In this document: in pieces, positions 27,909 through 37,928 of the stretch
Layout of the letters: each line of letters opens with the position of its first letter
How positions within the stretch are numbered: position 1 is the stretch's first letter
From: Halomonas sp. NO4
Lineage (GTDB): Bacteria; Pseudomonadota; Gammaproteobacteria; Pseudomonadales; Halomonadaceae
Assembly (NCBI RefSeq): GCF_010994375.1
Contig: NZ_WHMA01000007.1
Coordinates: 1 to 62,131, forward strand
Reading direction: 5' to 3'
Length of the DNA: 62,131 nt
Made by a program: the position numbers and the translations under genes
Notes under the pieces: generated by a model
Database searches by the model: none
What the model saw: only the letters and a program-made list of their open reading frames with translations
Told to the model about the DNA's origin: nothing

Positions 27909-28588
27909 CAACGCGCCGCGGAGAGCCGCTTGTCGATGAAGGCATCGGCGCGAATCTCCTGAATCCACGCCTCCAGCGCCTCGTTGGCCTTGCGCTGGAA
28001 GAGCGCCTGCCCCGCCTGCTCGCGGCTGACGCCGCCGCCCTGCTGCTCGAGGAAGCGTTCCACCTCGCGCTCGCTGAGGTTGACCCGGCTAGCCACCCGG
28101 CGCTGCTGCAGCTCGCGCAGCAGCAGCTGGCGGCGTACCTCGTCACGCACTTGCGCCAGGCTGAGGCCATCGGCTTCCAGGGCGTCGGCGAACTCCTCGA
28201 GGGTCATGCCGTTGTTTTCGGCAATCCCCCGCACCTGGCGGTTGAGCTCGGTATCGTCCACGGCGAGCCCCGCCTCCTCGGCCAGCTGCAACTGGATCTC
28301 CTCGACGATCAAGCGGTCGAGCATCTGCTCGCGCAGGGAGGCGTCGGGCGGCACGTCGACCTGGTTGTCGACGAGCTGGCTGCGCGCCTGCTCGACCCGC
28401 TCCTCCAACTCGCTGGCCATGATCGCCCGGTCGTTGACCACGGCCACGATGCGATCCAGCGACTGGCGCGCCACCGGCTTGAAGTCGTCGGACCCGCCCT
28501 GCTGGGCGTGAAGCGCCAGCGGCGCCATGCCGATACCCAGGGCCAGCGCCAGGGCGACCCCCAGCCTCGTGGTTCGCTCAGTGCGCAT
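27908..28588 (-). CDS. surA: SurA-type periplasmic chaperone lacking both parvulin domains
   Basis: Escorts outer-membrane proteins across the periplasm. 226 residues: signal peptide (about 1-29, ending LALHAQ), the SurA N-terminal chaperone domain (about 38-180; LDRIVAVVNDRAIMASELEERV), then directly the C-terminal helix (about 190-222; FQRKANEALEAWIQEIRADAFI). E. coli SurA has 428 residues with two peptidyl-prolyl isomerase (parvulin) domains between these parts; none is present here. The frame is intact and the position between lptD and pdxA is the standard one. The start at 28588 has GAGGAAA 7 bases upstream. Chaperone function is inferred; isomerase activity is not expected. Confidence 0.9.
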   Translation of the reverse strand: MRTERTTRLGVALALALGIGMAPLALHAQQGGSDDFKPVARQSLDRIVAVVNDRAIMASELEERVEQARSQLVDNQVDVPPDASLREQMLDRLIVEEIQLQLAEEAGLAVDDTELNRQVRGIAENNGMTLEEFADALEADGLSLAQVRDEVRRQLLLRELQQRRVASRVNLSEREVERFLEQQGGGVSREQAGQALFQRKANEALEAWIQEIRADAFIDKRLSAAR

Positions 28589-28617
28589 GTCGGTGTTTCC
28601 TCTCATGTCATCTCTTG

Positions 28618-31110
28618 TCAGAAATCGTCTTGGCCCACCTGGAAGGCGGTGGAACGATAGCCGGGAACGGCCTGCTCGAAGTAGCTTCCGGCATCGCCGC
28701 CGACGCCCCCCAGCCCCTTGAACACGAAGCGCAGGAAAACCCCGCGGTCGGTCGTATCGTCCTCCAGCCGGGCGGTGTCGCCGTCTTCGATCCACTCGCG
28801 CCACACCAGTTGCAGACCATAGCAGCAGTCGTTCCACTGCACACCCGCCATCTGGTCGAGCATCCGGTCGTTGCTGTTGTCGTAGAGCGCCCGGCCGATC
28901 AGCTCGACCCGGGGGGAGAGCTTCCACGCCGCCGAGAGGTCGAACTCCTCGCGGTTGTATTCACGGAAGGCGTCGTCGCCACGCTCCACCGAGGGGTCGA
29001 AGCCTTGGAGTTCCCAGCGGTAGCCAAGGTTCACCACATGGCCCGCCTCGGCTCGGTATTGCACATCCAGGGAGGTGCGTTCGGTGCGCTCCAGATGGTC
29101 ATCGTAGAGCCACTGCCAGCGCGTGTGCCAGGCGTCGGTGACTTGCCAGTCGAGCCGGGTGACAAGCTGCGAGCGCTCGCGGGTGGCACGGTAGTAGCGC
29201 TGGAAGTTGCCGCCCTCCTCCGGCGAGGGGGGCAGGAGGTCGGGGTCCCCGGCGCGCCGATCATTGCCGAGGTCGATGTGGCGGTCGTCGAGGTAGAGGG
29301 CCTGCCCCAGCCCTAGTGCCAGGCGCTCACGACCGCCGTCGTCCTCGAGCAGGCGGCTGTCGAGGCCCACGGAGAGGCGATGCAGATCACCCACCCGGTC
29401 GGCCCCGGTGAAGCGATGGGGCGACCACAGCTGCCCCCAGGAGAAGGCGCGCTCGCTGGTGTCGAAGACGGGCAGCTCGGTCTGGTCGCGCCCCGGCACG
29501 TAGGCGTAGTTGAGGCGCGGTTCCAGGGTCTGGCGATAGGGGCTGCCACGGAAATCGAACGTCCGCTCGAAAACCAGGCCGCCGTCGACCGAGCTCACCG
29601 GCACCTCGCGGGTCGGCGCGGTGTCGCGGTCGACATCGCGTTCGCCGTAGTCCAGGTCGTAAGCGGTGGCGAGCCACTCCAGGCGCGGCTCCAGGTGGCC
29701 CCAGCTGGCATCGAAGCGCCAGCCGACGGCCGGCGACAGGTGCATCCGCGCCCCGGTGGCAGATTCCCGGTCGTAGCGCTCGCCGCCGGGCAGGCCAGCC
29801 TCGTCGACGTCGCGCCAGAAGTAGGTCGCATTGGAGCGCCACTGCTGGTAGAAGCCGCTCGGCTGCGACCAGCGCGCGTTGGCGGTGAGACTCGGCAGGC
29901 GATAGAAGGGCTTGTCGCGGTCGAGCAGCGGGGCGTCGAGGCGCTGGAAGCCCTGGGCCCGCGCCTCCAGGTGCCAGCGCTGGCCACGGTGGTCGAGGCG
30001 TGCCAGACGCGGCATCGCCGTGGGGTCGTCGCCGAAGAGGCTGCCGAAGTCGTCGAAGTAGCGCCCGTCGCTGGCCGCGCCGTAGCGCAGGTCGTAGCGG
30101 GTACGGGCATCGAAGCGCCCGCTGTGCCGATAGTCGAGGTACCAGCGATCCTCGCCCTCGAAGCGCCGCGAGGGGGCATTGGGCTCGCCGCTGCCGCCGC
30201 CGTCGTCGGCCAGGTAGGCCCCCTCGATCTGGCCGCGATCGGTGGGGAAGAGGTAGCGATACTCGCCGCCCAGCAGCAGGCCGCGGTCGCTGATCCAGCG
30301 CGGCGTGAGGGTGGCGTCATGGTTGGGGGCGATGTTCCAGTAGAAGGGCTGGGCGTAGTCGACGCCATCCCCTGACACGGTGAGCGCCGGCCACAGAAAG
30401 CCGGTATGGCGGCGGTCGTCGATGGGAAAACGCACCCAGGGCCAGTAGAAGACCGGCACCCGCCCCATTTCCAGCCGCGCGTGGCGCGCCGTGCCGAAGC
30501 CGCTCTCGCGGTCGAGCACCAGGTCGCCGCTGACCAGCCGCCACAGGCTGTCGCCCGGATCGCAGGTGGTGAAACTCGCCGAGGTCAGCCGGTAGCGGCC
30601 ATCCTCCAGGCGCGCCAGACGCAGGGCGTCGCCGCGCAGGTGCTGGTCGTGGAGCACGTAATGGGCCGAGTCGATGCTGGCGGCATCGCTCTCCAGCGAT
30701 ACCTCGGCAGCGTCGCCGCGCACCAGCAGCCCCGGGCGGCGCAGCGCCAGCGGCCCCTCGGCGAGGACCCGATCTCGCGCGGGGGGCACGCGAACCCGAG
30801 GGGCCTCCAACTGGCTGTCGCCGCGACGCAGCAGCACCTCGCCGCGCAGGATCGTCTCGCCCTCCTCGCCATACTCGGCGCGGTCCGATTCGCTCTGCAC
30901 CCGCCGCGGGTCGTCCGCGGCCGGCAGGCGGTAGTCGGGCATGACGTAGCGCCCGCGACACAGGGCGTCGGCCGGGCGGTCGTCGCCCCAGGGACGGAAG
31001 TCGAGGCGCTCCGCCGGCAGCGGCTCGGGTGGCGCCGCGGCGAGTGGCGCGCTGACCAGCCCCGTGGTGAGCAGCCCGGCCAGGGCCATCCCTGAATGTC
31101 GCTTGCCCAT
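28618..31110 (-). CDS. lptD: LPS-assembly outer-membrane protein LptD
   Basis: With LptE, inserts lipopolysaccharide into the outer leaflet of the outer membrane. 830 residues: a signal peptide (cleavage near APLAAA), an N-terminal OstA/LptA-like beta-jellyroll (about 90-230), and a C-terminal 26-strand beta-barrel ending in an aromatic residue (DDF). It is the first gene of lptD-surA-pdxA-rsmA-apaG-apaH-cca. A TATAAT -10 element lies 32 bases upstream. SurA encoded next door is the usual folding chaperone for LptD. Confidence 0.96.
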   Translation of the reverse strand: MGKRHSGMALAGLLTTGLVSAPLAAAPPEPLPAERLDFRPWGDDRPADALCRGRYVMPDYRLPAADDPRRVQSESDRAEYGEEGETILRGEVLLRRGDSQLEAPRVRVPPARDRVLAEGPLALRRPGLLVRGDAAEVSLESDAASIDSAHYVLHDQHLRGDALRLARLEDGRYRLTSASFTTCDPGDSLWRLVSGDLVLDRESGFGTARHARLEMGRVPVFYWPWVRFPIDDRRHTGFLWPALTVSGDGVDYAQPFYWNIAPNHDATLTPRWISDRGLLLGGEYRYLFPTDRGQIEGAYLADDGGGSGEPNAPSRRFEGEDRWYLDYRHSGRFDARTRYDLRYGAASDGRYFDDFGSLFGDDPTAMPRLARLDHRGQRWHLEARAQGFQRLDAPLLDRDKPFYRLPSLTANARWSQPSGFYQQWRSNATYFWRDVDEAGLPGGERYDRESATGARMHLSPAVGWRFDASWGHLEPRLEWLATAYDLDYGERDVDRDTAPTREVPVSSVDGGLVFERTFDFRGSPYRQTLEPRLNYAYVPGRDQTELPVFDTSERAFSWGQLWSPHRFTGADRVGDLHRLSVGLDSRLLEDDGGRERLALGLGQALYLDDRHIDLGNDRRAGDPDLLPPSPEEGGNFQRYYRATRERSQLVTRLDWQVTDAWHTRWQWLYDDHLERTERTSLDVQYRAEAGHVVNLGYRWELQGFDPSVERGDDAFREYNREEFDLSAAWKLSPRVELIGRALYDNSNDRMLDQMAGVQWNDCCYGLQLVWREWIEDGDTARLEDDTTDRGVFLRFVFKGLGGVGGDAGSYFEQAVPGYRSTAFQVGQDDF

Positions 31111-31142
31111 GGTCTTCGGTGTCCTTGGCGAAGAGAATCGGT

Positions 31143-31148
31143 ATTATA
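31143..31148 (-). promoter_or_regulatory. -10 element of the lptD operon promoter
   Basis: Perfect TATAAT on the minus strand, 32 bases before the lptD start, in the divergent region shared with amgK. The -35 is weak. A sigma-E role is possible for lptD in other bacteria but no clear sigma-E sequence is seen here. Confidence 0.5.
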
Positions 31149-31243
31149 CAGGCCGCACCGCCCGTCGCATGCGCCGCATCCGCGGCTCAGCATGCGGTGG
31201 CTTCCCACGGGCGTCAACCGGCCCCCCGACGCAAGGAGCCAGC

Positions 31244-32284
31244 ATGCCCCACCCGGCCGACCCCGCCACCCGCCGCGACCAGTTGCACCGCTGGGCGGCG
31301 TCTCGTCACGGCGTCAGCCCCGATGCCACCGCCCTGCGCCTGGCCGCGGGGGACGCCAGCTTCCGCCGCTACTACCGGCTGACCCTGCCCGACGGCGCCA
31401 CGCGCATGCTCATGGATGCCCCGCCCGGGCGCGAGGACAGCCGCCCCTTCGTGGCCATCGCTCGGCGCTGGCGGGCCGCCGGCCTGCCGGTGCCGGCGCT
31501 GCACGGCGTCGACCTCGAGGCCGGCTTCCTGGAGCTCGACGACCTGGGCGACACCCCGCTGCAGGCCCACTTCCGGGGCAGCGAGCACCCCGAGACGCTG
31601 GCCTGGCACGAGGCGGCGCTGGCCCAGCTCGACGCCCTGCAGAACCGCGCCGGCCCCGACGACCTGCCCGCTTTCGATGCCACGCTGCTGGGTCGCGAGC
31701 TCGACCTCTTTCCCGACTGGTGCCTGGGTGAATGGCTGGGCCTGGCGGTACCGCCGGGCTGGGAGGCGCTGCGCCAGTCGCTCATCGACAGTGCCCTGGC
31801 CCAGCCGGTGGTCACCGTGCACCGCGACTTCGACGCCATGAACCTGATGGTCGTGGACGAGCGCCTCTACCTGATCGACTTCCAGGACGCCGTGGCCGGC
31901 CCGCTCAGCTACGACCTGATCTCGCTGCTGCGCGGGCGCTACTGCCGCTTCACGCCCGAGCGCTTTGCCGCCTGGGTCGAGGCCTTTCGCCAGCGCGCCG
32001 TGGCCGACGGCCGGCTGCCCAGCACCCAGGCGCCGGCGCGCTTTCTCGAACGGGTGCAGGCCATGGCCGCCCAGCGTTCGCTCAAGGTGCTGGGCATCTT
32101 CTGTCGGCTGACGCTGCGCGACGCCCGCGACGGCTACCTCGTGCGGCTGCCCCACTTCCTGGCCCACCTCGAGGATAGCCTGGCAGGCCTCGAGGGACAC
32201 GACGCGTTCCGCGGCTGGCTCGCCGACACCTTCCGCCCGGCGCTGGCGGCGCGGCTGGCTGAAACGGGCAAGGCCACGCCATGA
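31244..32284 (+). CDS. amgK: N-acetylmuramate/N-acetylglucosamine 1-kinase AmgK
   Basis: Phosphorylates recovered MurNAc at the anomeric carbon, the first step of a peptidoglycan recycling route that bypasses MurA. 346 residues of the aminoglycoside-phosphotransferase kinase fold, with the Brenner-type VTVHRDFDAMNLMV catalytic loop and YLIDFQDAV. The ATG at 31244 is preceded by AAGGAG. The gene overlaps murU by 4 bases and is divergent from lptD, the same arrangement as in Pseudomonas. Confidence 0.93.
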   Translation: MPHPADPATRRDQLHRWAASRHGVSPDATALRLAAGDASFRRYYRLTLPDGATRMLMDAPPGREDSRPFVAIARRWRAAGLPVPALHGVDLEAGFLELDDLGDTPLQAHFRGSEHPETLAWHEAALAQLDALQNRAGPDDLPAFDATLLGRELDLFPDWCLGEWLGLAVPPGWEALRQSLIDSALAQPVVTVHRDFDAMNLMVVDERLYLIDFQDAVAGPLSYDLISLLRGRYCRFTPERFAAWVEAFRQRAVADGRLPSTQAPARFLERVQAMAAQRSLKVLGIFCRLTLRDARDGYLVRLPHFLAHLEDSLAGLEGHDAFRGWLADTFRPALAARLAETGKATP

Positions 32285-32949
32285 AGGCGATGATCCTCGC
32301 CGCCGGGCTCGGCACGCGCATGCGCCCGCTCACCGACCGCTGCCCCAAGCCGCTGCTGCCGGTGGCGGACAAGCCGCTGATCGTCCACCACCTGGAACGC
32401 CTGGCGCGTGCCGGCATTCGCGAGGTAGTGATCAACGTCAGCTACCGCGCCGAGCAGATTATCACCGCCCTGGGCGACGGTCGCGACTTCGGCGTCACCA
32501 TCGCCTGGAGCCGCGAGACAACCCCGCTGGAGACCGGAGGGGGCATCCGCCAGGCGCTGCCACTGCTCGGCGAGGCGCCCTTCCTGCTGGTCAACGGCGA
32601 TATCTGGTGCGATCTCGACCCGGCGACGCTGCCCGCTCTGGGCGATGACCTGGCCCACCTGGTGCTGGTCGACAACCCCGACCACCATCCCGACGGCGAC
32701 TTCCACCTGGACGCCGCCGGCCGCGTTCACGCCACGGGCGAGCCACGCCTCACCTTCGCCGGGCTGAGCCTGCTCGACCCGGCGCTGGTGGCCGACCAGG
32801 CGCCCGGCGCCTTTCCCCTGGCGCCTCGGCTCAAGGCGGCTATGGCCGCGGGGCGCGTGGGCGGCACCCGCCACCGCGGTGCCTGGGTCGACGTCGGCAC
32901 CCCGGCGCGGCTGGCCGCCCTGGACACCCGCCTGCGGGCGCAGGGCTGA
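32281..32949 (+). CDS. murU: N-acetylmuramate alpha-1-phosphate uridylyltransferase MurU
   Basis: Converts MurNAc-1-phosphate and UTP to UDP-MurNAc, completing the AmgK-MurU recycling route. 222 residues of the nucleotidyltransferase fold, with the N-terminal MILAAGLGTRMRPLTDRCPKP motif and LVNGDIWCD with the metal-binding Asp. Start overlaps the amgK stop (ATGA). This pathway gives intrinsic tolerance to fosfomycin in pseudomonads; the same is expected here but not shown. Confidence 0.93.
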   Translation: MKAMILAAGLGTRMRPLTDRCPKPLLPVADKPLIVHHLERLARAGIREVVINVSYRAEQIITALGDGRDFGVTIAWSRETTPLETGGGIRQALPLLGEAPFLLVNGDIWCDLDPATLPALGDDLAHLVLVDNPDHHPDGDFHLDAAGRVHATGEPRLTFAGLSLLDPALVADQAPGAFPLAPRLKAAMAAGRVGGTRHRGAWVDVGTPARLAALDTRLRAQG

Positions 32950-33013
32950 GGCGCTGCCCCGCAGCTGCTATGCTGCCCGCCTGCGTTTTCACCACGACTC
33001 GAGGAACCCCGCC

Positions 33014-33433
33014 ATGAAAGCCACTGTGAAATGGACAGATGGGCGCCAGTTCGTCGCCGAATCGGGAAGCGGCCACAGCGTGGTCATCGACGGCCCGCCC
33101 GACCACGGCGGGCGCAACACCGGACCGCGCCCCATGGAGATGCTGCTGATGGGGCTCGGGGCCTGCACTTCCTTCGACGTCATGGAGATCCTCGAGAAGT
33201 CCCGCGCTCCGGTCAGTGACTGCGTGGCCCACATCGAGGCCGAGCGCGCCGACGCCGTGCCCAGTGTCTTCACCAAGATCCACGTCCACTTCACCGTCTC
33301 CGGCCACGGCCTCAAGGAGAAGCAGGTCAAGCGCGCCGTGGAGCTCTCCGCCGACAAGTACTGCAGCGCCTCGATCATGCTCGCCCAGGCCGGCGTGGCA
33401 ATCAGCCACTCCTACAGCATCGTCGACGACTGA
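33014..33433 (+). CDS. OsmC family protein (YhfA-like)
   Basis: A 139-residue OsmC/Ohr-superfamily protein, whose members reduce organic peroxides through a cysteine pair. Two Cys are in family positions: LGACTSFDVMEIL and DKYCSASIM. The sequence is closest in style to the YhfA subgroup (MKATVKWTDGRQFVAESGSGH), whose substrate is unclear. GAGGAA lies upstream of the ATG at 33014. It is probably a single-gene unit ending in a hairpin. Confidence 0.9.
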   Translation: MKATVKWTDGRQFVAESGSGHSVVIDGPPDHGGRNTGPRPMEMLLMGLGACTSFDVMEILEKSRAPVSDCVAHIEAERADAVPSVFTKIHVHFTVSGHGLKEKQVKRAVELSADKYCSASIMLAQAGVAISHSYSIVDD

Positions 33434-33456
33434 CGGAGCAGGCTGCCGGAAACCCC

Positions 33457-33486
33457 AAGGCCCGCGACGCCACCGCCGCGGGCCTT
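33457..33486. terminator. hairpin between the convergent OsmC-like and coq7 genes
   Basis: Perfect 10-bp inverted repeat AAGGCCCGCG (33457-33466) and CGCGGGCCTT (33477-33486). T-tracts are weak on both sides, so it may terminate inefficiently in both directions. Confidence 0.65.
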
Positions 33487-33507
33487 GTCGCCTGGCAGTG
33501 CCCGGAT

Positions 33508-34152
33508 TCACACGTAATAGACGCTCTTGGTCATCACCTTGGACATCAGCGTCATGCTGAACCTGACGGGCGCCGGGAAGCGCACACCGCCGGCCTCGCG
33601 GGCGAGCTGGGCGTGGTGGGCCTCGTCGACGGCAATCTGCCGCAGCACCGCCCGCGAGCGATGGTCGCCGGCGGGAAGCGCAACCAGATGCGCCTCCAGG
33701 TGGCGGCCGACCTGCTCCTCGGTGGCGGCGACGAAGCCCAGGCTCACCCGGTCGCTCACCGCCCCGGCCGCAGCGCCAAGGCCGAACGACGCCGCATAGA
33801 AGAGCGGGTTGAGACGGCTGGCGTGGCCGCCAAGCTCCTGCAGGCGCGCGTCGCACCACGCCAGGTGGTCGATCTCCTCCCGGGCGGCCTCGGCCATCTG
33901 GCCGCGCACCTCGGGCAGCGTGGCGGTGCACCCCTGCCCCTGGTAGAGCGCCTGGGCGCACACCTCCCCGGTGTGGTTGATGCGCATCAGCCCCTCGGCG
34001 TGGCGCCGCTCCTCCGGCGTGAGGGGCTCGTCGCGTACGTCGGCGGTGGCCGGCGAGGGGCGCGCGGCCCTAGCGGCGTGGGGCACCAGGGTGCGCAGCA
34101 CGCTATCGAACTGGTGGATCAGCTGGTCGGTGCGGGAGAGCGTGCGGTTCAT
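33508..34152 (-). CDS. coq7: 3-demethoxyubiquinol 3-hydroxylase
   Basis: Di-iron monooxygenase of ubiquinone synthesis, hydroxylating the demethoxy intermediate. 214 residues with repeated carboxylate/His motifs typical of Coq7: [31 protein letters not shown] and [10 protein letters not shown]. Its presence in place of UbiF is common in marine gammaproteobacteria. It is separated by 71 bases from hinT. Confidence 0.95.
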   Translation of the reverse strand: MNRTLSRTDQLIHQFDSVLRTLVPHAARAARPSPATADVRDEPLTPEERRHAEGLMRINHTGEVCAQALYQGQGCTATLPEVRGQMAEAAREEIDHLAWCDARLQELGGHASRLNPLFYAASFGLGAAAGAVSDRVSLGFVAATEEQVGRHLEAHLVALPAGDHRSRAVLRQIAVDEAHHAQLAREAGGVRFPAPVRFSMTLMSKVMTKSVYYV

Positions 34153-34223
34153 GGGGACCTCTTGGGGAATGCACCCGATGCGTCGAGCGCTTGGGAAACG
34201 CGCGGCTAACCGCAGCGAGCCGA

Positions 34224-34565
34224 CTACCCCGCCGGCCAGGTAAAGCGTCGACCGCCCATCAGGTGCATGTGTACATGATAGACCGTCTGGCCGCCCTGCT
34301 CATTGCAGTTCATCACCACCCGGTACCCCTCCTCGGCGAAGCCGCGCTCGCGGGCCAGCTCGGCGGCGACCTGGGGCAGCCGGCCGATCAGCGCCCGGTC
34401 GTCGTCGGCGATGTCGTTGAGGGTGGCGATATGGCGCTTGGGAATGATCAGCACATGGGTCGGCGCCTGGGGGTTGATGTCGTTGAAGGCCAGCACCTCG
34501 TCGTCCTCGAAGACGATGTCGGCGGGAATCTCGCGGTCGAGGATCTTGCAGAACAGGCAATCCAT
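34224..34565 (-). CDS. hinT: HIT-family purine nucleoside phosphoramidase
   Basis: A 113-residue HIT protein that hydrolyses AMP phosphoramidates. The N-terminus [21 protein letters not shown] and the histidine triad HVHMHLMGG (H-x-H-x-H) are clear. The ATG at 34565 is the only start that fits the family; the frame remains open upstream in prkB. Confidence 0.95.
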   Translation of the reverse strand: MDCLFCKILDREIPADIVFEDDEVLAFNDINPQAPTHVLIIPKRHIATLNDIADDDRALIGRLPQVAAELARERGFAEEGYRVVMNCNEQGGQTVYHVHMHLMGGRRFTWPAG

Positions 34566-34600
34566 GGTCTCGGTCTCCTCTGCGTCGGTCGGGCGCCGCC

Positions 34601-35473
34601 TCAGCGGAAGCGGCGCTGGGCGAGCAAGTGGCGCACCAGCGGTGCGATGATCAACTCGATGGCCAGCGGCATGCGCGAGCCCGGCACCACCAGGGTGTGC
34701 GGGCGGCTCATGAAGGCATCCTGGATCATCGCCAGCAGCCACGGGAAGTCCACCGTGGCAGGGTCGCGGAAGCGGATCACCACGAAGGACTCGGCATCGG
34801 TGGGAATGTCCTGCACCTCGAAGGGGTTGGAGGTGTCCACGGTGGGCACGCGCTGGAAGTTGATGTGGGTGCGCGAGAACTGCGGCTGGATGTAGCGCAC
34901 GTAGTCGTCCATGCGCCCCAGGATGGTGTCGATCACCGCCTCCTGGGAGTAGCCGCGCAGCTTGGTATCGCGGTCGATCTTCTGGATCCACTCCAGGTTC
35001 ATGGTCGGCGCCACGCCGATCAGCAGGTCGACATGGCGGGCGATGTCGTGCTCGGTGGTGACCAGCCCGCCATGCAGCCCCTCGTAGAAGAGCAGGTCGG
35101 TGCCGCAGGGCAGCGGCTGCCACTCGGTGAAGGTGCCGACCTGGTAGCCGGCTTCGATCATCTGCTTGTCTTCGGCGTGGATGTAGTGGCGATAGGTGCC
35201 GGTGCCGTGCTCACCGTACTCCTGGAAGAGCATCTCGAGGCGATCGAGCAGGTTGGCCTGCACGGCGAAGTGGGAGAGCTCGTCCTTGCGTTCGGGCTCC
35301 TCGCGGAAGATGCGTGCCAGCTCGTCGCGGGTATAGCGGTGGAAGGCGTCGCCGTCGACGTAGGCAGCATGCACGTCCTCGCGGGCGAACATGCGCTCGA
35401 AGGTGCGCTTCACCGTGGTGGTGCCGGCTCCCGAGGAGCCGGTCACGGCGATGACCGGATACTCGCGGGACAT
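34601..35473 (-). CDS. prkB: phosphoribulokinase-like protein PrkB
   Basis: A 290-residue protein of the phosphoribulokinase/uridine kinase family, closely resembling E. coli PrkB. It has a P-loop VTGSSGAGTTT, in which Thr replaces the usual Lys, as in E. coli PrkB. Long near-identical stretches include FYEGLHGG and QFSRTHINFQRVPTVDTSNPF. There is no Calvin-cycle context, so the true substrate is uncertain. It shares one base with the upstream thioesterase gene (TGATG). Confidence 0.9.
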   Translation of the reverse strand: MSREYPVIAVTGSSGAGTTTVKRTFERMFAREDVHAAYVDGDAFHRYTRDELARIFREEPERKDELSHFAVQANLLDRLEMLFQEYGEHGTGTYRHYIHAEDKQMIEAGYQVGTFTEWQPLPCGTDLLFYEGLHGGLVTTEHDIARHVDLLIGVAPTMNLEWIQKIDRDTKLRGYSQEAVIDTILGRMDDYVRYIQPQFSRTHINFQRVPTVDTSNPFEVQDIPTDAESFVVIRFRDPATVDFPWLLAMIQDAFMSRPHTLVVPGSRMPLAIELIIAPLVRHLLAQRRFR

Positions 35474-35913
35474 CAGGCGACTCCCGCCCGCACGAGGGCG
35501 TCGCGCACGCTGGCCGGCACCGCCGCGGGCCGCCCGTTGGTCGGATCGATCAGCACCAGGTTGAGGCGCGCCGTGGCCACCACCCGATCATCGGCCTCGC
35601 GGCGCAGGCGCTGATAGACGGTGAGCGCCCTGCCCTCGGGCGGGCGCACGGCGGTCTCCGCGACAAGGGCATCGGGCCAGCGCGCCTCGACCTGGTACTG
35701 CACGGCGAGGTCGGCGACCACGCTGGCGCAGCCACCCAGGTCCCACTCGACGAGATCCAGCGAGGCCAGCGCCGCCACCCGCGCCTCGTGGAGCAGCGAC
35801 ACCAGGGCGTCGTGCCCCAGGTGGCGACCGTAGTTCATGTCGGTGATGCGCACCGTCAAGGCGTGACGGTGGATGATGGCCGCCTCGGGAAACACCAGCT
35901 TGATACGCTCCAT
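35473..35913 (-). CDS. thioesterase family protein (hot-dog fold)
   Basis: A 146-residue 4HBT-type acyl-CoA thioesterase. The segment VRITDMNYGRHLGHDALVSLLHEARV is typical of the YbgC/FadM-like group and holds the conserved Asp and His region. The substrate is unknown. It is translationally coupled to prkB. Confidence 0.85.
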   Translation of the reverse strand: MERIKLVFPEAAIIHRHALTVRITDMNYGRHLGHDALVSLLHEARVAALASLDLVEWDLGGCASVVADLAVQYQVEARWPDALVAETAVRPPEGRALTVYQRLRREADDRVVATARLNLVLIDPTNGRPAAVPASVRDALVRAGVA

Positions 35914-35962
35914 GCTGCCCTCCTCTTCTTGTGATTCGCGGATTGCGGCACGGCGACCGGAC

Positions 35963-37255
<1,293 letters not shown>

Positions 37256-37344
37256 CCGCTCAACCTTGTTTTACCAACTGAAAGCAGGGGCAACTCGAAA
37301 CGCCGCGGCATTATGTCAGAAAGCGCCAGCCATCGCCGCCCCGC

Positions 37345-37851
37345 TCACGACCTCTTGTTACCGCCCTTGTCGTCGTCCTTGCCGCCATCCTTGTCCTTGT
37401 CGTTCCCGGCCTGGCCGATGGTCTGCTGCCAGAAGCGCATGTTCTCCTCGGCCAGCTCGCGCATCAGCTCCATGGGCGTGTGGCGCATGGCCTGCTGCCA
37501 CTGGTCCTGCATGCGCTGCTGCTGCTCGAGCATCAGCTGGGTGCCCTGCTCCAGGTAGCGCGCCAGCGGCAGCGGCTGGGCCATGTCGTAGACGCGAATG
37601 AACTGGGCCAGCAGGTCGTTGGAGAAGACCTCCGCCTCGCCATCGGCCTCCTGCTCCTGCTCGATGATGATCGACAGCAGGATGGTGCGGGTCAGATCCT
37701 CGCCGCTCTTGGCGTCCTCGACGCGAAAGGGGATTTCGTCGAGAATCAGGCGGCGCAGATCCTCGAGGGTCACGTATCGGCTCTGCTCCGTGTCGTAGAG
37801 CCGGCGGTTGGCGTACTTGCGAATCACGCGCACGGCGTTTCTCCTTGTCAT
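37345..37851 (-). CDS. phaR: polyhydroxyalkanoate synthesis regulator PhaR
   Basis: A 168-residue DNA- and PHA-binding repressor of phasin and PHA-cycle genes. The N-terminal PHB/PHA accumulation regulator domain shows the diagnostic IRKYANRRLYDTEQSRYVTLEDL, followed by two PHB-accumulation-type helical segments (EVFSNDLLAQFIRVYD) and an Asp/Lys-rich tail. It implies that the organism stores polyhydroxyalkanoate; no synthase gene is in the window. Confidence 0.93.
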   Translation of the reverse strand: MTRRNAVRVIRKYANRRLYDTEQSRYVTLEDLRRLILDEIPFRVEDAKSGEDLTRTILLSIIIEQEQEADGEAEVFSNDLLAQFIRVYDMAQPLPLARYLEQGTQLMLEQQQRMQDQWQQAMRHTPMELMRELAEENMRFWQQTIGQAGNDKDKDGGKDDDKGGNKRS

Positions 37852-37928
37852 GGCAGACGCTTGGTCGTCCTGCCGCTATTGTGCACCGCCACACCGCCCA
37901 TGCAAATCCAAGCCTTCCACGAGCGCCC

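Noticed and set aside
34601..35473. Thr in place of Lys in the PrkB P-loop as a loss-of-function change
   Set aside because: E. coli PrkB carries the same GSSGAGTTT sequence, so this is the family norm and not a defect.
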